Part shown: piece after piece, positions 8,671-17,520 of the stretch | Layout of the letters: each line of letters opens with the position of its first letter | How positions within the stretch are numbered: the first letter of the stretch is position 1 | Notes under the pieces: generated by a model | The model's database searches: none | The model's input: only the letters and a program-made list of their open reading frames with translations | What the model was told of the DNA's origin: nothing | Translations under genes and position numbers: made by a program | Source: Nostoc sp. KVJ3 | GTDB taxonomy: Bacteria > Cyanobacteriota > Cyanobacteriia > Cyanobacteriales > Nostocaceae | Direction of reading: 5' to 3' | DNA length: 64,000 bases | Assembly: GCF_026127265.1 (NCBI RefSeq) | Contig: NZ_WWFG01000002.1 | Span: forward strand, 1,240,001 to 1,304,000

Positions 8671-9426
8671 TTAGCCCAGATTGTCTGGTTCTATTCCCAG
8701 CGCTCTTAGTTGTTCTGTCAATTGTTGCACTCGTTGTTCTGCTTGTTGAGCGCGTTGTGCTTCTTGTTGAGCGCGTTGTGCTTCTTGTTGAGCGCGTTGT
8801 ACTTCTTGTTTTATTTGTTCTGCGGGAGTGAGATACCGTTGTCCTTGCTCATCATACCAATACATCCATTCCCGCGTGACACCACAATAATTTCCCCTTT
8901 CGCAACCAATTCCTAAGCCAATTTCTGGCAGCCAAACGGGGTTTCCCTCTTGCAATTCATATTTACTATTAACTAACTTATGTACTTCCAAATGTGGTTT
9001 GCGGCGGCGACGAGAGGAATAAATCACGTAGTAGAGTACACCCAAAGCCGCATATTCATCTAATTTAGTGGTGTATTCCTTGCGATAATTTTGGGAAACT
9101 ACTTCCAGCACGAAAATAGGTACAACGTTTTCATCCCACAGTACATAACTGGGACGCAACTCTTCATCATAAAACCGCTCTACCCCTAAGCTTAAAAACC
9201 CATCTGGTACAATAGGCGGTTTATCAGGGTGATAATAAATACCCATATCTATAGCAAAGAGCCAGTCTAGGCGTTCTGCCCAAAGTATGAGCAGGATCGC
9301 CTTCAGCAAACCTGGTATCAATTCTTGCAGTTCATTATCCACAGGCGTTTCATCTGAGTCTGGTAGTTCCTCGGCTGAGGGTAAGTACCTTGGCAAGTTG
9401 TAGTCTAACATCGCTGGTTTCCCCAA
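8671..9426 (-). CDS. Uma2-family (DUF820) PD-(D/E)xK nuclease-like protein with repeat-built coiled-coil tail
   Basis: Member of the Uma2 family, greatly expanded in cyanobacteria and assigned to the PD-(D/E)xK fold; biological role unclear. Core motifs are MGIYYHPDKPPIVPDGFLSLG, PIFVLEVVSQNYRKEYTTK and LGVLYYVIYS, followed by PEIGLGIG and REWMYWYDEQGQRYLTP. The C-terminal 45 residues are a coiled coil of QEAQRAQ heptads. They are encoded by three near-identical 21-bp units at 8742-8804, so length variation by slippage is likely. A paralogue with the same plan but a different tail lies at 40779-41516. Confidence 0.88.
   Translation of the reverse strand: MGKPAMLDYNLPRYLPSAEELPDSDETPVDNELQELIPGLLKAILLILWAERLDWLFAIDMGIYYHPDKPPIVPDGFLSLGVERFYDEELRPSYVLWDENVVPIFVLEVVSQNYRKEYTTKLDEYAALGVLYYVIYSSRRRRKPHLEVHKLVNSKYELQEGNPVWLPEIGLGIGCERGNYCGVTREWMYWYDEQGQRYLTPAEQIKQEVQRAQQEAQRAQQEAQRAQQAEQRVQQLTEQLRALGIEPDNLG
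8742..8804 (-). repeat. Three 21-bp tandem repeats inside the Uma2 gene
   Basis: Units CTTGTTGAGCGCGTTGTGCT(T) at 8742-8762, 8763-8783 and 8784-8804 differ at one or two bases and encode coiled-coil heptads. Confidence 0.85.
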
Positions 9427-10010
9427 AAATCAAAGGATATTTGGCTCTATTTGGTTCACCAGAATTATAGCGATTTCTCCACCAACCATGTCTAACGCTC
9501 TAAGGCGAAAATCGGCGACTACAGGAGTATCGCTCTGAATTTTCCAAGTCTGTCTAGCAAGCTGCGTTCGCGCAGTATGTCGCAAAGGTTATGGAATTTT
9601 AACCAACCTCGCCACAGTACCTGGGTACAAATTGGTGTTTTGCTTTGATTTTCTAGGTAGCCACCAAAATGAGCAACAACTTCCACAACCTAACTAACTG
9701 TTAGCATTTTGGGTAGTTTAAGCGACAGTAAACAGAGGGCAGTTTTCCTCTACTCTTGAACATCCCTCTGCTTAACCTCGTCTATGTTGAGAACCATAGT
9801 TTTACCCTCACCCTAAATCCCTCTCCCAACAAGGGAGAGGGACTTCTTTCCAACTCCCCTTCTCCCAAATTTGGGAGAAGGGGCTGGGGGATGAGGGTTT
9901 TTTCTTTTCATAGGGAAAGAACTACAGTTTTCAATATGGACGCGATTTTACTGCTTTCCTCGATAAAGCGATCGCACCAAAAAATTATCGGGATCTAACT
10001 TGACTTTTAG
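9427..10010. other. Intergenic region containing a compound palindromic repeat
   Basis: No gene supported. 9804-9900 is a compound element: hairpin TCCCTCTCCC/GGGAGAGGGA (about 9819-9842), hairpin CCCCTTCTCCCAAATTTGGG (9856-9883 overall), and outer ends ACCCTCA / TGAGGGT. The + strand stays open through it, but that peptide (LTLNPSPNKGEG-type) is a known by-product of this repeat class. Confidence 0.7.
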
Positions 10011-10421
10011 TTAAATCTGTGTACGCCATTTCTGAAAGGCTATTTCGTAATCCTCGGATTTAGTCTGATAAACACCCCACCAATGAAAAAATAGTCCTAA
10101 CCCCCATCCTAATACTGAGAAAATAGCCCAAAAATAACTAGGATTAGTGATTAAATTCAAGAGAATGAGGAATAAATTCACCGCTAGGAAGGAAACAAAA
10201 TGTCCCCAAAAGCCTCTACGTCGGAAAGTATTAAATGTGTGTCGCGATCGTTCCTCTTCTTGTTGAGTTAACCATTTTTTTTCAGTTGTTTCTAAAATAT
10301 CAGAAGAAATACCTAACTCCGATGCCATTTCTAGAAGCTGTTCTCGTGAAAATTCACCTTCTTGTTTACGAGTGAGTGCTATTTCAAGGATTTTTTGCAC
10401 ATCTTCTGAATCGTAAGTCAT
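10011..10421 (-). CDS. 2TM domain-containing protein
   Basis: Small membrane protein of 136 residues. The N-terminal 60 residues are a soluble, charged helical segment (YDSEDVQKILEIALTRKQEG, then LLEMASELGIS), and the C-terminal half holds two membrane helices: FVSFLAVNLFLILLNLI and FWAIFSVLGWGLGLFFHWW. This matches the 2TM domain family, whose cellular role is not established. Nothing adjacent suggests a partner. The ATG at 10421 is followed directly by the soluble domain. Confidence 0.8.
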   Translation of the reverse strand: MTYDSEDVQKILEIALTRKQEGEFSREQLLEMASELGISSDILETTEKKWLTQQEEERSRHTFNTFRRRGFWGHFVSFLAVNLFLILLNLITNPSYFWAIFSVLGWGLGLFFHWWGVYQTKSEDYEIAFQKWRTQI

Positions 10422-10997
10422 TTTAATTACCTTATAAGTTTGTGTGTAAATGCGCTTTTGATTTCCCGAAGTTTTCTATAGGCTTCGTTCAATTCAGTTA
10501 GCGAACGTCTCCACATTTTGCACCCAATACTTAGTGACATTCACAACCTGATTATTTTCTCATAACTGATTTAGAGCTACTGTATTTGTCAATACCTCTA
10601 TATTGCTTTTATAAGGTTAAGCCAAAGATTATCTGAAAGTTGAATGCTAGTAGTGTCAGAAAATATTGACAATTGTAGAGGTGAAATTCTTGCTTTTGAA
10701 GGGGTGTTTTTGATGTTAACTAAAAACCACGGTATTTGCATCGGCTTTAGATGCAATAGACACATCAATTTTAAATAAATAGTTCCAAAACCTTGTTCAT
10801 TCTAGATTTTAGTTTGTGTAATCTGACGATCCCCACTTTCTTGATTTGGGAAATTGGACACTCAAGTACAATTCCCACTTATTCATGTGTGTATGTGGTT
10901 TTTTGAACCAATTCATGCACCTCACAGCTTCAAATATGCGTAAATTCCAGTTTATCGGCCGTAAATTGATAAGTAGAAAGTGCAACTCACATATCCT
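10422..10997. other. Intergenic region, no feature recognised
   Basis: About 575 bases between divergent genes. AT-rich with scattered stops in all frames; no convincing gene, hairpin or repeat was found. It should contain divergent promoters for the 2TM protein and the FAD-ETHE1 fusion. Confidence 0.5.
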
Positions 10998-13139
10998 ATG
11001 AACAACAATATTCTTAATCTAACCGGATCTCCAGTTGCGATCGCCATTATTGGTGGTGGCTTTAGTGGTTCTCTAGTTGCAGCCAATCTTTTACGCAACG
11101 CAACCATGCCACTGTCCATCAAGTTGATTGAACGTAATTCTGAAGTTGGTAGAGGAGTTGCTTATGGGACACCAGTAGATTGTCACTTGCTGAATGTGCC
11201 GGCGGGTAAGATGAGTGCTTATGGCGATCAACCAAATCACTTCCTGAATTGGTTACATAGGAACGGCTACGAACAGGTAACTCCATCTACTTTTGTTCCG
11301 CGTCGGGTTTATGGGGACTATGTACAAGCGACTTTAAAAGCAGCACAGCTAAATGCAGCCGCTAATGTACAACTAGAGAAGATTGTGGATGAAGCGATCG
11401 CTATCGAAACAAAACCCAACAGCACAATAATATATCTGAGTAGCGGTCAATGTTTGGATGTGCAAAAGGCGGTGTTAGCGTTAGGCAACTTCCCAGCAAT
11501 TCTGCCAGCACCACTTGCCGTTTTAGACAACCGCTATGTCAAAGATGCTTGGTCTGCTGATGCGATCGCTGACTTAAATCCAGAGGATGCTATTTTGCTA
11601 GTTGGTAGCGGTTTAACAATGGTAGATGCGGTTGTAGCATTGCATCAGCAAGGGTTCCAAGGACAAATTCATACCGTTTCGCGGCATGGGTTGATGCCTT
11701 GTAGCCACAAATCAACAACTCCTTATCCCGCATTTATTGATGTAGAAACTGCACCAAAGACGGCGCGAGGATTGTTGCATATAGTACGTCAAGAACTGCG
11801 CGAAGCCCTTACCCAAGGACACGGTTGGCGGGCGGTAATCGATGCTATCCGCCCAATTATTCCTCAACTTTGGCAAGCAATGCCATTGCCAGAACAGAAG
11901 CGATTTCTGCGCCATGTCAAAGCTTACTGGGAAGTTCACCGTCATCGGATTGCTGAAGGAATTGCTGAAGTACTGGACGCTGCAATGGAGTCTGGTCAAC
12001 TGATCCATTACGCAGGTCGGATTCAAAATTGTCAGGAGTTTGAGAATGGAGTAAATGTGAAAATCTGCGAACGGGGGACGCACGAGGATATTGTTTTGCA
12101 AGTCAAGCGGATTATCAATTGCACCGGCGCAAATTGTGATTACCGCAGATTGCAGCACCCATTAGTCGCTAGCCTCCAAGAACAACGCTTGATCCGTCCT
12201 AACAGATTATCAATAGGAATCGACACAGCCCCAAATGGGGCGCTAATCGATGCAGATGGAAAGGCATCTCAAATGCTGTACACCTTGGGGACACCGCGCA
12301 AGGGTAATCTTTGGGAAACCACTGCTGTTCCTGAAATTCGCTCTCAAGCAGCAAATTTAGCACAGGAATTACTAAAATCGCTCAATCCCAAACTCTCTGC
12401 TACTAATTTTATGTTGAGGAAACCTGCGATGTTATTTCGTCAACTATTCGATAAAGAATCTAGTACTTATACTTATTTAATTGCCGACCCAGAAAGTAGA
12501 ACAGCTATTTTAGTTGATCCTGTATTGGAACAGGTCGAACGCGATCTTCAAGTATTGCGACAATTGGGACTGACCCTGCGCTATTGTCTGGAAACCCATA
12601 TCCATGCTGACCATATTACTGGGACAGATAGATTGAGGTCACTGACGGGTTGTTTGGGCATTGTCCCTGAGAATACAGGGGCTACCTATGCAGATCGCTA
12701 CATTGCTGATGGGAATATGTTGGAATTAGGGAACGTGCAGATTCAAGCGATCGCTACCCCTGGTCACACTGACAGCCATACAGCATACTTAGTCAACGAC
12801 ACTCATCTATTAACTGGAGATGCCCTATTTATCAGGGGTTGCGGTCGTACCGACTTCCAAAACGGCGACGCTGGATCGCTATATGATGCCGTGACTCAGA
12901 AGCTATTCACATTGCCAGATGACACCTTGGTATATCCTGGTCACGATTATCAAGGACAAACAGTATCCACCATTGGCGAGGAAAAGTCCTGGAATCCTCG
13001 GTTTGCTGGACGCAGCCGCAACCAGTTCATCGAACTAATGAAAAATCTCAACTTACCTCAACCGAAAAAGATGCTGGAAGCTGTACCCGCAAATCAGCAT
13101 TGTGGTAGAGTTTTAGTTGCATTGGACTATCAAATTTGA
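10998..13139 (+). CDS. Fusion: FAD/NAD(P)-binding oxidoreductase + ETHE1-like metallo-beta-lactamase-fold persulfide dioxygenase
   Basis: Two enzymes in one chain of about 713 residues (GTG 10980 would add six). Residues about 15-470 are an FAD/NAD(P)-binding protein: IAIIGGGFSGSLVAANLL dinucleotide motif, SEVGRGVAYGTP, and a later GSGLTMVDAVVALH second nucleotide site. Residues about 475-713 are a metallo-beta-lactamase fold of the ETHE1/glyoxalase-II type: ETHIHADHITG, ATPGHTDSHTAYL, LLTGDALFIRGCGRTDFQ, VYPGHDYQGQ and the AVPANQHCG ending typical of persulfide dioxygenases. ETHE1 oxidises glutathione persulfide to sulfite, so the fusion hints at coupled flavin-dependent sulfur oxidation. 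Each domain call is firm; the joint reaction is inference. Confidence 0.88.
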   Translation: MNNNILNLTGSPVAIAIIGGGFSGSLVAANLLRNATMPLSIKLIERNSEVGRGVAYGTPVDCHLLNVPAGKMSAYGDQPNHFLNWLHRNGYEQVTPSTFVPRRVYGDYVQATLKAAQLNAAANVQLEKIVDEAIAIETKPNSTIIYLSSGQCLDVQKAVLALGNFPAILPAPLAVLDNRYVKDAWSADAIADLNPEDAILLVGSGLTMVDAVVALHQQGFQGQIHTVSRHGLMPCSHKSTTPYPAFIDVETAPKTARGLLHIVRQELREALTQGHGWRAVIDAIRPIIPQLWQAMPLPEQKRFLRHVKAYWEVHRHRIAEGIAEVLDAAMESGQLIHYAGRIQNCQEFENGVNVKICERGTHEDIVLQVKRIINCTGANCDYRRLQHPLVASLQEQRLIRPNRLSIGIDTAPNGALIDADGKASQMLYTLGTPRKGNLWETTAVPEIRSQAANLAQELLKSLNPKLSATNFMLRKPAMLFRQLFDKESSTYTYLIADPESRTAILVDPVLEQVERDLQVLRQLGLTLRYCLETHIHADHITGTDRLRSLTGCLGIVPENTGATYADRYIADGNMLELGNVQIQAIATPGHTDSHTAYLVNDTHLLTGDALFIRGCGRTDFQNGDAGSLYDAVTQKLFTLPDDTLVYPGHDYQGQTVSTIGEEKSWNPRFAGRSRNQFIELMKNLNLPQPKKMLEAVPANQHCGRVLVALDYQI

Positions 13140-13150
13140 GTGAACTATAG

Positions 13151-13236
13151 AAACAATAGAGCGATCGCATCTTTTCCATTAAGATTGTGTAGCGATGTCT
13201 AACGACAAGTCGCTGCGCATCTACGCTCTATTGTTT
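13151..13236. repeat. 86-bp element with perfect 13-bp terminal inverted repeats
   Basis: AAACAATAGAGCG at 13151-13163 and its exact reverse complement at 13224-13236. The interior holds a HIP1 site and GCGATGTCTAACGACAAGTC, a variant of the repeat also seen at 44668 and 50616. Lies just past the stop of the FAD-ETHE1 fusion. Confidence 0.75.
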
Positions 13237-13266
13237 TCCAAAAGTGACAAAAAAGAGCTATTCTTT

Positions 13267-13929
13267 TTAGCTAATTGCCTTCTTTCTCTTCAGGCATATT
13301 CCCAATAATCCAGCAGTAACTACTATTCCTCCAATAGCTGATGGTTCAGGCACAGGTGTTACACTCACAGCATCTAAGTATAAAAAACCATAATAAGCTT
13401 TACCACCCAACTTTAACTCTGTAGATGATTTTGTCGCCACAAAATTCAAGTCATACTGTGTGAAGGGAGCTCCAGCAGTATTTATAGTATTTATCTTCTC
13501 GAAAACTTTATTTCCATCGATAAATGTCTGAAATATGTTATTAACGTCACTGCCACCTTCGTCTGTTCCTAAAAAGAAACTGAGATTATAGTTAGTACCG
13601 ATAGTTGTAGCCAAATTCTGAGATATGTAAGCAGGATTTACAAATGAACCTATGGATAAACCTTGATTACCACTCTGATACTGAGGAAAATTGTCAATTC
13701 TAATCCCTGATGTATCGAAAGGATCGCCAGATTTAATCCAGTCTGTAACATTAGGATTTGTAACATTGGGATTATTCGGATCTACGAGGGGGTCGAGTTC
13801 AAAGCTTCCATTTTTCACAAGTTCTACGGCTTGTGCTGCTGCATTATAAGTATTGGTAATCACAGCAGTGCTAATTAAGGTAGTAGTAAGAGTAAAAACA
13901 ATAATTGAGAGTTTTTTAGTTAATTTCAT
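13267..13929 (-). CDS. PEP-CTERM secreted protein, tandem paralogue 1
   Basis: Exported protein of 220 residues. It has an N-terminal signal peptide (MKLTKKLSIIVFTLTTTLIS...), a domain resembling DUF642/carbohydrate-binding modules (VKNGSFELDPLVDP, TDWIKSGDPFDTSGI, GNQGLSIGSF, YISQNLATTIG) and a C-terminal sorting signal VPEPSAIGG, then a hydrophobic helix and KRKK. PEP-CTERM tails are processed by an exosortase, usually for delivery to the envelope or extracellular matrix. Translation starts at ATG 13929, with GGAG nine bases upstream in a leader (TTGGAGTAAAGTTTC) shared by all three paralogues at 13.3-15.9 kb. Confidence 0.88.
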   Translation of the reverse strand: MKLTKKLSIIVFTLTTTLISTAVITNTYNAAAQAVELVKNGSFELDPLVDPNNPNVTNPNVTDWIKSGDPFDTSGIRIDNFPQYQSGNQGLSIGSFVNPAYISQNLATTIGTNYNLSFFLGTDEGGSDVNNIFQTFIDGNKVFEKINTINTAGAPFTQYDLNFVATKSSTELKLGGKAYYGFLYLDAVSVTPVPEPSAIGGIVVTAGLLGICLKRKKAIS

Positions 13930-14347
13930 GAAACTTTACTCCAAGTAATTCCAAATTTAGTATTAATAAAACTGAACGCTTTATTCTGGTTTATAAGTGC
14001 GTATGCAAAAATATTTATGTCATTGCGTAGGCGGAGCCTTCCCGTAGGGTACGGAATGAAATGTAGCGTTCGCAGAGCGTCTCTAAGAGTTGCAATCCCA
14101 AGACCTTACGTTCGCGAAGCGTGTCCGAAGGACTTATGCTTCATTCCGCTTTGCTCCATTCGCAATGACAAATGTATATTTGATTTTGCATTACTACTTA
14201 AGAGTTAAGAGGATACCAAAAAATAAATTATCCATCGTAGGGTATGTTAAAAGTAACGTCGTAACATACCCTATTTATGTGTTGTAGTGCGTTACAAAGA
14301 TGGCTAAGACACCCTAAAGAACGATCAGTAAAAAAAGGCTATTGTTT
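13930..14347. repeat. Intergenic repeats between paralogues 1 and 2
   Basis: No gene. 14018-14171 begins with TGTCATTGCG and ends with CGCAATGACA and is filled with GTAGCGTTCGCAGAGCGTC and TTCGCGAAGCGTGTCCGAAG repeats. 14236-14274 contains GTAGGGTATGTTA ... TAACATACCCTA, a second inverted pair. The + strand frames open through here are repeat by-products. Confidence 0.65.
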
Positions 14348-15025
14348 CTAAATAATTACCTTCTTTTTCTTCAGCCATATTCCCAATAAACCAGCAGTAA
14401 CTGCAATTCCTCCAATAGCTGATGGTTCAGGGACAGCCTTTACACTCACATCATCCAAGTAGAGAAATGCGTGTGTATCCACAGATCCAAACTTTAACTC
14501 TGTTGATGATGCGTCTGCTATGAAATCGAACTTATATGGAGTGTAATCTTGAAAAGAAATATTTTTTTGATCGAAAATATTTTTTCCACCTACAAATGCC
14601 TGAAATTGATTATCAAGATCGGGTGCTTCGTCTGTAGATGCTAAATAGTAACTCAGTTCGTATTGCTGACCAGGTTGTGTAGAAAGAGCCTGTGATATGT
14701 AGCTGAGTCCTGTAAATCCACCAAGTGATAAGCCTTGATTACCACTATGAGGAAAATTACTTATTTTAATCAATGATGTATCTAACGGATCGCCAGATTT
14801 AGTCCATCCTGTAACATTGGGATTTGTAGTGTTGGGATTATTAGGATCTACGAGGGGGTCGAGTTCAAATCCGCCGTTAAAAACAAGGCTTTTAGGATCT
14901 AGGACATAGTTTGGATCGTATTGTGCTTGGGCTACTGGAATATAAGTACCAGTAATTACAGCAGTGCTAGCTAAGGTAGTGGTAAAACTAAAAACAAGAA
15001 TTGAGAGTTTTTTAGTTAATTTCAT
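14348..15025 (-). CDS. PEP-CTERM secreted protein, tandem paralogue 2
   Basis: Exported protein of 225 residues, clearly homologous along its length to the genes on either side (signal peptide MKLTKKLSILVFSFTTTLAS; FNGGFELDPLVDPNNPNTTN; TGWTKSGDPLDTSLIKISNF; GNQGLSLGGF; ISQALSTQPGQQYELSYYLA). It ends in VPEPSAIGG, a membrane helix and KKKK, a complete PEP-CTERM tail. The start is ATG 15025, preceded by GGAG at 9 nt; a TTG five codons upstream lies inside the ribosome site and is unlikely. It is closer to paralogue 3 than to paralogue 1 in the central domain. Likely an envelope or matrix protein; the ligand is unknown. Confidence 0.88.
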   Translation of the reverse strand: MKLTKKLSILVFSFTTTLASTAVITGTYIPVAQAQYDPNYVLDPKSLVFNGGFELDPLVDPNNPNTTNPNVTGWTKSGDPLDTSLIKISNFPHSGNQGLSLGGFTGLSYISQALSTQPGQQYELSYYLASTDEAPDLDNQFQAFVGGKNIFDQKNISFQDYTPYKFDFIADASSTELKFGSVDTHAFLYLDDVSVKAVPEPSAIGGIAVTAGLLGIWLKKKKVII

Positions 15026-15264
15026 GAAACTTGACTCCAAATAATTTCAAATTCCGACAATTAAAACAAGTTGATAGTTACATCTATGCTGGCTCTAGGT
15101 AGTGTCAATCAAACTCAAGGCTTTGTTTAGGCTGATACTACTTTTTAAAGCTAGCTTTAAGAGGTTGTAGTAAGAAATTTAGGCTTTATAAAATAAAGGA
15201 CTAAAGTCCTTACTACAAACTTGCTTACCTATCAATTTAAATTTGATAGACTCTTGCTTATGGT
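15026..15264. repeat. Intergenic inverted repeat between paralogues 2 and 3
   Basis: No gene. Around 15168-15220 the sequence reads TTGTAGTAAGAAATTTAGGC ... AAAGGACTAAAGTCCTTACTACAA: an outer TTGTAGTAAG / CTTACTACAA pair around an AGGACTAAAGTCCT palindrome. This element sits exactly where the PEP-CTERM end of paralogue 3 would be expected. Confidence 0.65.
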
Positions 15265-15891
15265 TTATTCATCCCCATCATCTCCACTTGGATCTCCATA
15301 ATTTTCTCCTTGATTTTTAGATGTAGCTTTAACACTCACATCATCCAAATAGAAAAACGCATATTTGGCTTTGGAACCAAACTTTATCTCTGTGGATGTT
15401 GCTTTCGCTTTAAAATCCAAGGTGTATTGCGTATAGTCTTGGAAAGGAACATCCTTTTTAACATCAACCTTTTTTCCACCAATAAAAACCTTAAATTTAT
15501 TCTTTAGGTCGGGTGCTTGCTCTGTTGATGCTAAATAGTAAGTAAGTTGGTAGTGTTGACCCGGAACTGTAGAGATAGTCTGTGATATGTAGCTAATGTC
15601 TGTAAATCCACCAAGCGATAAACCTTGATTGCCAGTTTTAGGAAAGTTGCTAATTTTAATAACTGATGTATCGATCGGAGCGCCAGACTTAATCCATCCT
15701 GTAATATTAGGATTTGAAGTGGTAGCATCAGAAGGATCTACGAGAGGATCGATTTCAAATCCCCCGTTATTAACCAGTTCTTGTCCATCTGCTTGTGCTG
15801 CTGACTTATAAGTATTGGTAATCACAGCACTATGAACAAAGGCAGTGGTCAAACCACAAACAATAATTGAGAGTTTTTTGGTGAACTTCAC
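15265..15891 (-). CDS. Secreted protein, tandem paralogue 3, PEP-CTERM tail lost
   Basis: Exported protein of 208 residues from GTG 15891 (leader TTGGAGTAATGTTTC with GGAG). Signal peptide and central domain match paralogue 2 closely (VNNGGFEIDPLVDP; TGWIKSGAPIDTSVIKISNF; GNQGLSLGGFTDISYISQTI; FYLDDVSVKA). Where the others continue VPEPSAIGG plus a membrane helix, this one ends ATSKNQGENYGDPSGDDGDE: a short acidic tail with no sorting motif or helix. It should therefore be released rather than handled by exosortase. A dispersed repeat lies directly downstream and may mark the rearrangement that replaced the tail. Confidence 0.85.
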   Translation of the reverse strand: MKFTKKLSIIVCGLTTAFVHSAVITNTYKSAAQADGQELVNNGGFEIDPLVDPSDATTSNPNITGWIKSGAPIDTSVIKISNFPKTGNQGLSLGGFTDISYISQTISTVPGQHYQLTYYLASTEQAPDLKNKFKVFIGGKKVDVKKDVPFQDYTQYTLDFKAKATSTEIKFGSKAKYAFFYLDDVSVKATSKNQGENYGDPSGDDGDE

Positions 15892-15957
15892 GAAACATTA
15901 CTCCAAATAGTTCAAAATTGACGACAATGAGTTCTTAATTGATTTACTTTGTGGTGA

Positions 15958-16809
15958 TTAAGGCGACTTAAATTGATAACTTTTGAAGATACCTTGAGCA
16001 GTAGTACCACTTAAGTAAGTAGAAAAACTCTGTGCCGTTGATAGAACTGTAGTTCTGGTGAGTATCCCTAGTGGATAGATAATCGGATCGCTGTCTGTTG
16101 GGTTGGCAGTTTGTACGACTCTTACCTTGTTAGAAATGAAAGCATCAGTTGTGTAAACTAAACCTGCGTCAATAGTTTTATTTACGCCTCCAACTACTGT
16201 AGTTTTATTTTCAACAGCAGTTAAGACGTTACGCACATTACTAAGAAGCGATAGTTTGGGACTAACAGTTGTGAAAATACCTTGGCTAGTAAGAACTTGT
16301 TTGGCATAATTTCCTGCTGGCACAACAGGAGGAGTACCTGTGTAGTCACCTATAGCAATGCCAGTAATATTGGCGTTGGTCAAACCATTGATGCTAGTCA
16401 GACCAGCACTACCAGCACTAACGGGAGGTGTTGTAGGAGCAATCAAAACTAGACTGTTTTTGACAATGTTTTTACGGCTACCTGCTACCAACTTACTTGG
16501 GGTTGCATTCTGCAAGACATCTATTTGGTCGGTGGCAGCTGAAATGAAAATATCTGCTGTTCCTCCTGCTTGTATTTGGCTCAGTAAAGTACCAGAAGCA
16601 CCAAAGGTATAAACAACATTGACAGTTGGGTTAGCATTTTGGTACTGAGTTTTAATGGCATTAAGTGCGTTTGTTAAGCTGACAGCCGCATATACGTTAA
16701 GGGTGGTTGTGGAGCTTGCTGGCGATAAATGGATAAACTGAAAGCCTATTACCAGCATCGTGCTAGTAACTGCTGTAGCTATCCAAGCAATAAATCTTCT
16801 TCTGTTCAT
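15958..16809 (-). CDS. modA: Molybdate-type ABC transporter substrate-binding protein
   Basis: Periplasmic binding protein of 283 residues for molybdate, tungstate or a similar oxyanion. It has an N-terminal twin-Arg-like start (MNRRRFIAWIA), a membrane-spanning signal and then the ModA signature: LNVYAAVSLTNALNAIKTQY, FGASGTLLSQIQAGGTADIF, IAIGDYTGTPPVVPAGNYAK, and DAGLVYTTDA. No modB or modC permease/ATPase gene is adjacent, so it is an orphan here. A role in molybdenum supply for nitrogenase or nitrate reductase would fit a Nostoc-type host but is inference. The symbol is by family resemblance. Confidence 0.85.
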   Translation of the reverse strand: MNRRRFIAWIATAVTSTMLVIGFQFIHLSPASSTTTLNVYAAVSLTNALNAIKTQYQNANPTVNVVYTFGASGTLLSQIQAGGTADIFISAATDQIDVLQNATPSKLVAGSRKNIVKNSLVLIAPTTPPVSAGSAGLTSINGLTNANITGIAIGDYTGTPPVVPAGNYAKQVLTSQGIFTTVSPKLSLLSNVRNVLTAVENKTTVVGGVNKTIDAGLVYTTDAFISNKVRVVQTANPTDSDPIIYPLGILTRTTVLSTAQSFSTYLSGTTAQGIFKSYQFKSP

Positions 16810-17520
16810 GAAAGTTATAGTTTGGGGAAAATATTACCTAAAAGTCTCATTATTGACATACCCGTACTTACGCACAGGCAAGAAAAAATCAACTACACAG
16901 AATGCAGAGGATATGGTTTTTGCGTAATTACTACGCATGATAAATTCTGGAAATAAACAGCCAATCACAATTGCTAGAAGCATTGATGTGATTAGCCCTT
17001 TGTTATTTCCAAGGCAGTGAAATGTATTTAGTGATGAAATAATATCAGTTAAATGCGCTTTATACCAACATTTCTGGTTAACAAACCCTGACAAAAAGCT
17101 ATGGCTAGCGTGTCTAAACTTTAACTAATCCCTAGACTACCTGTTGTGCATAGGCTTTTTGTGTAAACATCGGATAATCAATAAAATCTCTAAAAATATT
17201 TTGTACCAATAAAGTAGTTTTATTCCTTGTATCAACTAACTTTTTTGGTAATTAGAGCGCTTTAGGACTTACGCAAAAAAGTCCTGTGCTTGTAACAAGC
17301 GATCGCGCCTACCGATGTATAGAAAAAAGAGCGATGCTTGCGGCGGTGAACAATGCATCCGCCTAAAGTAACTACATATAATTCTCTATTTGAATAAAAA
17401 TATATGTAAACTTTTATATTAACAATAAAAAAAAATATTTGATATACCTCTAATGATAGATAGACTTTATGGAAAAATAGTTTAGATTTGTAACAAGTTA
17501 CACAGAACTAGGTAAAACAC
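16810..17520. other. Intergenic region with degenerate MITE copies
   Basis: No gene supported; the minus-strand frame at 16834-17094 has no family features. 16866-16929 is a degenerate relative of the 5397-5489 element (ends ACTTACGCA / TGCGTAATT, interior CACAGAATGCAGAGG). A lone end AGGACTTACGCAAAAA lies near 17263, followed by two HIP1-like sites. The last 120 bases are very AT-rich and should hold the promoter of the fasciclin gene. Confidence 0.6.

Noticed and set aside
9756..9998. 80-codon + strand frame
   Set aside because: It is the translation of a compound palindromic repeat (LTLNPSPNKGEG-type peptide), without a ribosome site.
14017..14287. Two overlapping + strand frames
   Set aside because: Both run through short dispersed repeats between the PEP-CTERM paralogues.
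16834..17094. 86-codon minus frame
   Set aside because: Contains a degenerate MITE and has no protein-like features or ribosome site.
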